The notes under the pieces were generated by a model, which was not told where the DNA came from, searched no databases, and was given only the letters and a program-made list of their open reading frames with translations. Positions 1 through 5,202 of a DNA stretch of 5,202 nucleotides are shown piece after piece (position 1 is the stretch's first letter; the number at the start of each line of letters is the position of its first letter). This DNA is from Alphaproteobacteria bacterium (GTDB taxonomy: Bacteria; Pseudomonadota; Alphaproteobacteria; Micavibrionales; Micavibrionaceae): the NCBI GenBank assembly GCA_030427765.1, contig JAUICS010000134.1, positions 1-5,202 of the forward strand. The letters run 5' to 3'. Both the position numbers and the translations under genes were made by a program.

Positions 1-1545
1 TGACTCAATCCACCTCGGCGTTACTAATGTATCTGAATTTAGCAAGACAATGTCTTGATCTTTAGTTTTGTTAATTCCGTAATTAACTGTTTTTGTAAAA
101 CCTTCGTTTTTTGTTTTGTTATAAACATAGACATTGGTTTTGTTTTCATACTCCGACAGTAATGGTTTTATACGTTTATCTGTACTGCAATCATTAACCA
201 AAAATAATTTGTGTTTTCGGGACGTGTTTTTGATGATGCTGGACAAACATTCCTTAAGCTCTTCGTAAGCATTATATATCGGAATGATGATTACGACCTC
301 CTTATGTGTTGGGTTAGCAAATGGCGTGTGTCTAACAAATGCCGTGCGGTAGTTTGTTGTTTTAGAGTGAAGGGTTTCAAAGAGTGAATCTGCTAATTTG
401 GCTGAAACTGAGGTTGTATTACGTGGAATGAGATCAATTGAATTATATATAGTTTCATTTTCAGCTATGGGTAATTCTATTTCAAATCCACCACATGTTT
501 GAGAGATATCTTTTTTCTGTAAGTCCGTTCTAGGTATATCTGCCTTTATGGTGTCATAAAAAATGCCATCTATGTACATATCGATGTTAAGAGGGATTTC
601 AGGATGGTTTTTAGAAACAATCCATCCATATATCTTGTTATGTTTAATGTATTCTATTTTTCCATCAGTGTCGTGTCTATGTTCTACAGAGATGTTATGT
701 GCTAAGAGTGTTTCACGGAATGACTGGAAGTGATTCAAGCTATCCTCTATTGATGCCATTAAGTTGACGTTATTTAACTTTTCGTTTCCAATTTTAAAGG
801 AAATACTGCAGATAACATTATCATTTTTATAGAAATCACCCAGCTTAACTTCAAATCCTCCACCCACATGGGAATAATTATTTTTTAAGAGATCATCGCG
901 TTTTTTATTTGCTGTAACTGTTTTGTAATATTTACCGTTGATAAAAACATCGATATCCAGAAGTTTTTCAGGCGTATTTATGTCTGAAATCCACCCTTTG
1001 ATTTTGTGGAAGTTTATATGTTCAACTCGTCCCCTGTAATCAAAATCACGGCCTGATTGCTTACTTACTAAATAATTGTACTTTTTATTACTTCTGCAAA
1101 TAAGGGAGATCAATTTACTTAGGTAATTGTTAGCAGAGAAGGATAGTTTTTGTTTTTTTGTAAATGAGTGCTCGGAAGGGAAGGAAAGCCTGTTTTCCTG
1201 AATGCCGTATCTTATATAATGATAAAAAGGGTTCATGTTTGAATCAAGAATGTCAGGGTTGTGCTCAACATATAATTTAGATGAGAACCATGGGGCAGGA
1301 TCTAGATCGTTTAGCCAGCCTTCTTCTATATAATGATTTATTGCAGAAAATGTTTTGTTTTCATTTATGCTTTTGCCAATGAAGTGATTGTACTGTGCGG
1401 TATAAAAATTTTCATCGAAATGTTTTATTATGATTTTTTTTATGTGTTTACGAGATTTATGGACTTCTTTCTTAGGTATCCTAAGTACTGGTACTTTGTA
1501 TGGATTTTCACTAATAATTTTTTTTATAATATTGTAATTTGACAT
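1..1545 (-). CDS. Modular family 2 glycosyltransferase, partial (C-terminus beyond left edge)
   Basis: Translating the minus strand from the ATG at 1545-1543 gives 515 codons without a stop, running off the window. Residues 43-119 hold two copies of a roughly 40-residue repeat (FD..FY, then HYI..GW; second copy with NPDI and HYI..G..ENR) that I know from N-termini of bacterial polysaccharide glycosyltransferases. Residues 172-395 hold two tandem beta-rich modules (see separate repeat entry). A GT-A family 2 domain starts at about residue 416: VVIIIPIYN (417-425), NDCSTD (451-456), NEGF (480-483) and LLNSDT (501-506), where NSD takes the place of the metal/nucleotide-binding DxD. The rest of the catalytic domain, including the usual acidic catalytic base, is outside the window. 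It probably transfers a sugar from a nucleotide-sugar during capsule, O-antigen or exopolysaccharide synthesis; donor and acceptor are unknown. No signal peptide or membrane segment is visible. The start is uncertain: an in-frame ATG at 1566-1564 would add seven residues, and neither start has a good Shine-Dalgarno. The gene is much more AT-rich than the window's right half. Confidence 0.9.
   Translation of the reverse strand, partial: MSNYNIIKKIISENPYKVPVLRIPKKEVHKSRKHIKKIIIKHFDENFYTAQYNHFIGKSINENKTFSAINHYIEEGWLNDLDPAPWFSSKLYVEHNPDILDSNMNPFYHYIRYGIQENRLSFPSEHSFTKKQKLSFSANNYLSKLISLICRSNKKYNYLVSKQSGRDFDYRGRVEHINFHKIKGWISDINTPEKLLDIDVFINGKYYKTVTANKKRDDLLKNNYSHVGGGFEVKLGDFYKNDNVICSISFKIGNEKLNNVNLMASIEDSLNHFQSFRETLLAHNISVEHRHDTDGKIEYIKHNKIYGWIVSKNHPEIPLNIDMYIDGIFYDTIKADIPRTDLQKKDISQTCGGFEIELPIAENETIYNSIDLIPRNTTSVSAKLADSLFETLHSKTTNYRTAFVRHTPFANPTHKEVVIIIPIYNAYEELKECLSSIIKNTSRKHKLFLVNDCSTDKRIKPLLSEYENKTNVYVYNKTKNEGFTKTVNYGINKTKDQDIVLLNSDTLVTPRWIES
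361..1030 (-). repeat. Two tandem accessory modules inside the glycosyltransferase, 123-residue period
   Basis: The first copy begins at protein residue 172 and the second at 295. They align without gaps from the opening G(R/K)(V/I)E through to GGFE: GWI at 184-186 against 307-309, the arginine at 216 against 339, DL at 218-219 against 341-342, and GGFE at 229-232 against 352-355, each exactly 123 residues apart. Both also share a D.D..I.G..Y.T..A pattern in the middle, and each is followed by an EDSL/ADSL helix-like segment. The pattern matches a module I recall from proteobacterial glycosyltransferases (G.+....+.GW......P..+.+.+..DG......A...R.DL......GF...L), presumed to bind carbohydrate or act as a spacer; that role is inference. 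The copies have diverged, so this is an old protein-level duplication and not a recent DNA repeat. Confidence 0.75.
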
Positions 1546-1644
1546 TTTGTGTCTTTGTAAGAACATAAGATTTCGTTTATATGATGTTGTTTTATATAAC
1601 TTGCCCTAAAAATCAACAGGCATATCATAAATATAGTGAACTAA
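1546..1644. promoter_or_regulatory. Divergent intergenic region with presumed promoters for glycosyltransferase and thrB
   Basis: These 99 AT-rich bases separate two divergent starts, so they should contain both promoters. For thrB (plus strand), TTGCCC at 1601-1606 and TATCAT at 1623-1628, 16 bases apart, are a weak sigma-70-like pair; this would leave a leader of only about 10 bases before the ATG at 1645. For the glycosyltransferase (minus strand), TTTATAT occurs twice, at 1576-1582 and 1591-1597. Each copy reads as TATAAA on the minus strand and could be a -10 element, but no good -35 partner is seen. The precise elements are guesses; that promoters lie here is a safe inference from gene orientation. 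No operator or riboswitch is recognised. Confidence 0.4.
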
Positions 1645-2628
1645 ATGGCCGTATTTACAAAAATTGATCGTCGATCGTTGGAATTATTTCTACAGGATTA
1701 TTCCCTTGGCTCCCTTATTGATTTCAAAGGGATTGTACAAGGCGTTGAAAATACTAATTATTATGTGCAGACGGAAAAGAAAAAATACGTTCTAACCATT
1801 TTTGAGAACCGTACCCGTATTGGTGATCTCAATTTTATATTTGATTTTTGTAATTCTTTGGCCGAGCAGGGGATAATTTGCCCGAAGGCCCTTCCCAACA
1901 AATCCGGTGTGCGCATTAACCAGATTATGGGTAAACCCGCATCGATTGTTACATTCCTGGAAGGCAAGCAGGTTGAGCCGCAGGATATTAAACTGGACCA
2001 TCTTCATAATTTGGGAACCATGATGGCTAAGATGCATTGGCATGCCATGGATCTTCCGCAAAAACGTGAAAATCCGGTGGGGTATGATTTTTGGCAGGAC
2101 ATGGCACGCGAATGTGGTTCCAAGGTCGATATGATTGCCAAGGGATTGTCAGATATTATTCAAGATGAATTGGCGTTTTTGAAAGCGCATTGGCCGTCCG
2201 GGTTACCAACCGCAACCGTGCATGCCGATATGTTTCCGGACAATGTGTTCTTTGACGGTACGCATCCATGTGGTGTGATCGACTTTTACTTCTCCTGCAC
2301 AACGTTCATGGCGTATGACATCGCCATCGTAATTGGCGCATGGTGTTATGATCAGGAGCATAATTTTGTGCCGGAACGTTTCCACGCGTTGATGGATGGG
2401 TATCAGAAGATTCGCGGTCTTGAAAATATAGAATGGCAGGCACTGCCAATTTTATGCCGTGCGCAGGCATTACGGTTTTTGATGACGCGTCTTTATGACT
2501 GGATATATCATCCGGATGAAGGCGAGGTTGTTCCAAAAGACCCGAAAGAATATATCAAGAAATTATTGTTTCATCGTGAGTGTCCGGATGCGGTCAGGAT
2601 AAAGCCAAAAAACAAAATGGTGTCATGA
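1645..2628 (+). CDS. thrB: Homoserine kinase, type II (ThrB, aminoglycoside phosphotransferase fold)
   Basis: This cytoplasmic enzyme phosphorylates L-homoserine with ATP to O-phosphohomoserine, the step before threonine synthase. The 327 residues match the usual length of the type II family, which has an APH/choline-kinase-like fold and is unrelated to the GHMP-type ThrB of enterobacteria. The N-terminus MAVFT and the segment GVENTNYYV (33-41) are family hallmarks. The catalytic loop is HADMFPDN (193-200), giving the H.D....N pattern with Asp195 and Asn200, and IDF at 212-214 supplies the metal-binding Asp213. No key residue is missing. The ATG at 1645 gives the canonical N-terminus, although only a weak purine-rich stretch (AGTGAA) precedes it. 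The stop overlaps the rnhA start, so the two are probably cotranscribed. In many alphaproteobacteria ispH lies directly upstream of thrB; here a divergent glycosyltransferase does. Confidence 0.95.
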   Translation: MAVFTKIDRRSLELFLQDYSLGSLIDFKGIVQGVENTNYYVQTEKKKYVLTIFENRTRIGDLNFIFDFCNSLAEQGIICPKALPNKSGVRINQIMGKPASIVTFLEGKQVEPQDIKLDHLHNLGTMMAKMHWHAMDLPQKRENPVGYDFWQDMARECGSKVDMIAKGLSDIIQDELAFLKAHWPSGLPTATVHADMFPDNVFFDGTHPCGVIDFYFSCTTFMAYDIAIVIGAWCYDQEHNFVPERFHALMDGYQKIRGLENIEWQALPILCRAQALRFLMTRLYDWIYHPDEGEVVPKDPKEYIKKLLFHRECPDAVRIKPKNKMVS

Positions 2629-3056
2629 AACACGTGACAATTTATACCGATGGTGCCTGTAGCGGTAATCCGGGGCCAGGCGGCTGGGGCGCAACCTTGA
2701 TATATAATGAAAGCCGTAAAGATTTGTCAGGCGGAGAGGTCGAGACGACCAATAACCGTATGGAAATGCTTGCGGCAATCAATGCGTTAGAGGCACTTAA
2801 GCAGCGCTGCAAAGTTGATTTATATACGGACAGTGAATATCTACGCAAAGGCATTACAGAATGGGTGAAGGGTTGGAAGGCCCGTAATTGGAGGACCAGT
2901 TCAAATAAGCCTGTTAAAAATCAGGACCTATGGGTGCGAATCGATGATTTAACGTCACAACATGATGTCACATTTCATTGGGTAAAGGGGCATGCCGGCC
3001 ATCCGGAAAACGAATATGTGGATAACCTTGCAAGGCAAGCAATTCCAATAGGTTAG
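2625..3056 (+). CDS. rnhA: Ribonuclease HI
   Basis: This endonuclease cuts the RNA strand of RNA:DNA hybrids, clearing R-loops and lagging-strand primers. The protein is 143 residues, slightly shorter than the E. coli enzyme (155). It is a single RNase H domain: [16 protein letters not shown] (7-22), the TTNNRME segment (41-47), YTDSEY (67-72), [11 protein letters not shown] (119-130) and a final D..A. The acidic active-site set is complete: Asp9, Glu47, Asp69 and Asp133, with His123 in the flexible loop. The basic region around residues 82-98 (KGWKARNW, then KPVKN) corresponds to the substrate-handling basic protrusion. The ATG at 2625 was chosen because it gives the standard N-terminus; upstream GTG codons would only add unconserved residues. 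It overlaps the thrB stop by four bases (ATGA) and has no strong Shine-Dalgarno of its own, which suggests translational coupling. Confidence 0.96.
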   Translation: MKHVTIYTDGACSGNPGPGGWGATLIYNESRKDLSGGEVETTNNRMEMLAAINALEALKQRCKVDLYTDSEYLRKGITEWVKGWKARNWRTSSNKPVKNQDLWVRIDDLTSQHDVTFHWVKGHAGHPENEYVDNLARQAIPIG

Positions 3057-3107
3057 TTTTTTGTCCTAAGTGATTCTCGATCCTTTTTTTTCATGGCAAT
3101 ATATTTG

Positions 3108-3123
3108 TTAAGATTCTATTAAC
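3108..3123 (+). promoter_or_regulatory. Putative CtrA-binding box (TTAA-N7-TTAAC)
   Basis: TTAA at 3108-3111, seven bases (GATTCTA) and TTAAC at 3119-3123 match exactly the CtrA consensus known from Caulobacter and other alphaproteobacteria, in the canonical orientation. The box ends 51 bases before the ATG at 3175, in the only sizeable same-strand gap. CtrA boxes usually overlap the -35 region of regulated promoters; no clear -10 is visible downstream, so promoter geometry is unproven. The bases are also an inverted repeat (GTTAA at 3107-3111 with TTAAC at 3119-3123), so another dimeric regulator is possible. Confidence 0.45.
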
Positions 3124-3164
3124 CTTTTCCACCGATTTTTGGAGTCATCATCCATTCTATTCAC

Positions 3165-3169
3165 GGAGG
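3165..3169 (+). promoter_or_regulatory. Strong Shine-Dalgarno setting the start of the unknown gene
   Basis: GGAGG lies five bases before the ATG at 3175. This fixes that ATG as the start in preference to upstream in-frame start codons (from about 3139), which have no such site. It is the best ribosome binding site in the window. Confidence 0.8.
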
Positions 3170-3174
3170 CGACT

Positions 3175-3675
3175 ATGGACCAGAGGTTTTCATATCAACA
3201 AGTATCTTCATTTGTATCATCGGATTTTACGAATGGATTATTCACACGAGAAAAAATTATTCTGCCTTTTGTCACAACGGATATCGGAAGTTTTGAGCGA
3301 CAGATTTATGATATGTTTGTGTTTTATTTGCGGCAATCGAATGGACCGGGGCTTTCCTTAAAAATACTCTCGGCAATTGAATATGTGGCCAGTTGCTTTG
3401 ATACTAATCAGGCCCAGATTGCAAAAGTACTTGTTGATCTCGGGCTTCGTGCGCCGCGTACGGGCTTTCCACCAGATTTCTTGAATTATGTCGATGCGGC
3501 AATGATGAAAACATCATGGGAATTTGGCTCTGCCTGTATTAGTATCAGGGAGTTATATGATCATTGGCTATGGTTGGCGCACGAAAACCGTCAGGTGAAT
3601 AGGTCACAGGGTAATGCGCCGATGCAAACAATTCGAAATGCTCAGGATCAAGGAACAGAACATGAAATGGTTTAA
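3175..3675 (+). CDS. Conserved-looking hypothetical protein, 166 residues
   Basis: I do not recognise a family. The start is set by the GGAGG just upstream. The protein begins MDQRFSYQQVSSF, has no signal peptide, no membrane-spanning stretch and no cysteine-based metal site. Residues from about 40 to 140 look mostly helical with hydrophobic patches (IYDMFVFYL, ILSAIEYVASCF, IAKVLVDLGL), followed by an aromatic-rich segment with LYDHWLWLAHENR. The last 25 or so residues are polar (rich in Q, N, R, E) and probably disordered. Coding is supported by the strong ribosome binding site, base composition resembling thrB and rnhA, and the tight fit against the convergent neighbour. It is probably a cytoplasmic protein. 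The CtrA-type box upstream would hint at a cell-cycle, motility or envelope role, but that is inference only. Confidence 0.8.
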   Translation: MDQRFSYQQVSSFVSSDFTNGLFTREKIILPFVTTDIGSFERQIYDMFVFYLRQSNGPGLSLKILSAIEYVASCFDTNQAQIAKVLVDLGLRAPRTGFPPDFLNYVDAAMMKTSWEFGSACISIRELYDHWLWLAHENRQVNRSQGNAPMQTIRNAQDQGTEHEMV

Positions 3676-3676
3676 A

Positions 3677-5202
3677 TCACTCATTGAATATGCCGGATGG
3701 TTTGTCTGTGGCCGAGGGCGATTTGAAAATCTTATCAAGCAACCCGTCAAACAGGGAGCGATCTTCAGAGGCGTTTCCAGCACCGCCGGAGAGCATAGTG
3801 TTGTTATTGCGGGGGCGCGTATCTGCCTTGATATTCCGTTCAATGGAACCGGCAATGTCGGACCATATCATGGCGGGGTAGGTGCCGCCAGTAACGTTAA
3901 CCATCGGCGTGTTGTCATCGTTACCAAGCCATACACCGATGGTATAATTCGGCGTGAAGCCAATGAACCAGGCGTCGCGCGATTGTTGACTGGTACCGGT
4001 TTTTCCGGAAACGGAGAAGGGTAACTGGATACGTTTTCCGGTTCCGTCATCAATCACACTTTCCAGCATATTATTCAATTCGCGTACGGCATTGCGTGAA
4101 ACAACCTGATAATCCGAATGCGTTGCATGGGTTGTAAATATGTTCGTTCTGTTTTTTGTTCTGACGTTGTATCCCTCCACACTCTCCATGCCATAGGATG
4201 ACGCATATTTCCCGTTTCGCGCCATGATGGTGTATGCGTGACACATTTCCAGCAGTGATACCTCACTTGACCCAAGCGCGAGGGAGAGGTCGTTTGATAG
4301 TTTTGATCGAATGCCCATTTTCTGGGCCGTTTTTATAACCGATGTCGGTGTTACATATTGCATTAGACGGACTGTCGCGGTGTTGAGTGACCGGGATAAT
4401 GCGGTTTCGAGTGTAACATCACCCATATACTCATCCTTGAAATTTTTCGGACGGTACTCGCCGGATGTAAATGGCGCGTCATTAAGGTAGTCATCCGTGT
4501 GCCATCCTTTTTCAAGGGCGGTTAAATAGACAAATGGTTTGAATACGGACCCGGGTTGACGTTTGGCCTGTGCTGCACGGTTATACTGGCTTAACTTATA
4601 ATTTTTCCCGCCCACCATTGCGCGTATGGCGCCCTTACGGTCCATTACTATCACCGCACCCTGTGTTATATCTTTATTGTCGCCGTATTTTGTTATGATG
4701 TTTTGTAGGGATTTTTCAGCAATGTTTTGTATATCGCTATCCAATGTGGTGCGGACAATGATGTTATCATCCTGTGTTCCGATAATTGTGTTTAACTGGT
4801 CCACCACCCAATCGGCAAAGTAACTCGACGTTTTAAAATTATCCGGTTTGGATTTTGGAATAGGGACAATGTCTGAATTCAGTGATGCATCGCCAATATT
4901 GATATATCCCGCATTGGCCATGGCCGCTAAGACAACTTTACCGCGTTTTTGCGCAAGACGCGGATTTGCCTGTGGGGAATACACGGATGGAGCCTTAAGA
5001 AGCCCCGCCAGTATTGCGCCTTCTTCGATGGTTAGTTCGGATACATCCTTGTTAAAATATGTGCGTGCGGCCGCACTGATGCCGTATAAACCGCTTCCCA
5101 TGTACACACGGTTCAGATAGGCACTAAGAATATCGTCTTTGGTAAGGGTTCTTTCCAGCCATATTGCTAAAATGGCTTCCTTTACTTTACGTGAAAAAGA
5201 AC
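3677..5202 (-). CDS. Penicillin-binding protein 1A family, bifunctional transglycosylase/transpeptidase, partial (N-terminus beyond right edge)
   Basis: This class A PBP would polymerise and cross-link peptidoglycan on the outer face of the inner membrane. The frame is open to the right edge; 507 residues are visible, ending at TGA (3679-3677). Visible residues 1-80 are the end of the GT51 transglycosylase domain: the RKVKE motif (5191-5177), then ILSAYLNR and YMGSGLYGI, AAA..YF.K and LLKAPS. The membrane anchor and the catalytic glutamate of motif 1 are off-window. A linker of about 100 residues follows, with no large inserted domain. The transpeptidase domain has all three motifs: SVFK with the acylated serine at 4549-4547, SLN at 4390-4382, and KTGT at 4003-3992. 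The tail after the domain is short and polar. A GTG at 5107 is an internal valine, not the start, because conserved transglycosylase sequence continues upstream of it. Subfamily assignment (1A rather than 1B/1C) is by overall look. Confidence 0.95.
   Translation of the reverse strand, partial: SFSRKVKEAILAIWLERTLTKDDILSAYLNRVYMGSGLYGISAAARTYFNKDVSELTIEEGAILAGLLKAPSVYSPQANPRLAQKRGKVVLAAMANAGYINIGDASLNSDIVPIPKSKPDNFKTSSYFADWVVDQLNTIIGTQDDNIIVRTTLDSDIQNIAEKSLQNIITKYGDNKDITQGAVIVMDRKGAIRAMVGGKNYKLSQYNRAAQAKRQPGSVFKPFVYLTALEKGWHTDDYLNDAPFTSGEYRPKNFKDEYMGDVTLETALSRSLNTATVRLMQYVTPTSVIKTAQKMGIRSKLSNDLSLALGSSEVSLLEMCHAYTIMARNGKYASSYGMESVEGYNVRTKNRTNIFTTHATHSDYQVVSRNAVRELNNMLESVIDDGTGKRIQLPFSVSGKTGTSQQSRDAWFIGFTPNYTIGVWLGNDDNTPMVNVTGGTYPAMIWSDIAGSIERNIKADTRPRNNNTMLSGGAGNASEDRSLFDGLLDKIFKSPSATDKPSGIFNE

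Larger units (their letters stand above)
3057..3174 (+). other. Intergenic region between rnhA and the unknown gene
   Basis: These 118 bases contain T-runs at 3057-3062 and 3084-3091, a CtrA-like box and a ribosome binding site. A run of eight T's suggests transcription might end here after rnhA, but only very short stems (3 to 5 base pairs) lie before either run, so I do not call a terminator. The presence of a regulatory motif and a 118-base gap, compared with the 4-base thrB-rnhA overlap, suggests the downstream gene has its own promoter. Confidence 0.45.

Noticed and set aside
1333..1542. Plus-strand open frame of 69 codons rich in F and Y.
   Set aside because: It is antisense to the N-terminal repeats of the glycosyltransferase. 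The aromatic-rich composition comes from reading AT-rich lysine and asparagine codons backwards.
2580..2624. Upstream in-frame extension of rnhA from a GTG at 2580.
   Set aside because: It adds 15 unconserved residues read from within the thrB coding region. The ATG at 2625 gives the canonical RNase HI N-terminus.
3024..3062. Possible terminator: AACCT (3024-3028) pairing with AGGTT (3050-3054), then a T-run.
   Set aside because: The stem is five base pairs with a large loop and lies mostly inside rnhA. It is too weak to call.
3072..3091. Run of eight T's after GATTCTCGATC, resembling an intrinsic terminator.
   Set aside because: Only a three-base-pair stem (GAT with ATC) precedes it.
3614..4024. 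Plus-strand open frame of 136 codons with an internal ATG at 3662 and an AGGA-like stretch before it.
   Set aside because: It lies antisense to the transpeptidase domain, whose motifs are intact, and the translation resembles no protein I know. It is a shadow of the real gene.
5105..5107. GTG as the start of the penicillin-binding protein.
   Set aside because: The frame continues upstream to the window edge with conserved GT51 sequence (RKVKE, YLNR), so this codon is internal.

Overview
The window looks like chromosomal DNA of an alphaproteobacterium. Three things suggest this. A type II homoserine kinase gene (thrB) overlaps an RNase HI gene (rnhA), a pairing often seen in that class. The only sizeable same-strand gap carries an exact TTAA-N7-TTAAC motif, the CtrA consensus. 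The C-terminal half of a class A penicillin-binding protein is also of a common proteobacterial type. Species cannot be assigned from the sequence alone.

Layout: (1) Positions 1-1545, minus strand: an AT-rich, modular family 2 glycosyltransferase whose C-terminal part runs off the left edge. It is a 515-codon open frame with no stop inside the window. (2) 1546-1644: a short AT-rich divergent gap holding the start signals of the glycosyltransferase and of thrB. (3) 1645-3056, plus strand: thrB and rnhA, overlapping by 4 bases (ATGA) and so probably one transcription unit. (4) 3057-3174: a gap with the CtrA-like box and a strong ribosome binding site. (5) 3175-3675, plus strand: a 166-residue soluble protein of unknown function. 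(6) 3677-5202, minus strand: a bifunctional penicillin-binding protein lacking its N-terminus, which lies beyond the right edge. It converges on the unknown gene with one base between the stop codons.

The genes do not form one pathway. thrB serves threonine biosynthesis, rnhA removes RNA from RNA:DNA hybrids, the penicillin-binding protein builds peptidoglycan, and the glycosyltransferase probably works on a surface polysaccharide. The points most worth a second look are the CtrA-type box in front of the unknown gene, the two tandem accessory modules in the glycosyltransferase, and the composition change at the divergent junction. I found no convincing new multi-gene system, RNA gene, CRISPR array or mobile element. 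No gene-free stretch exceeds 300 bases.
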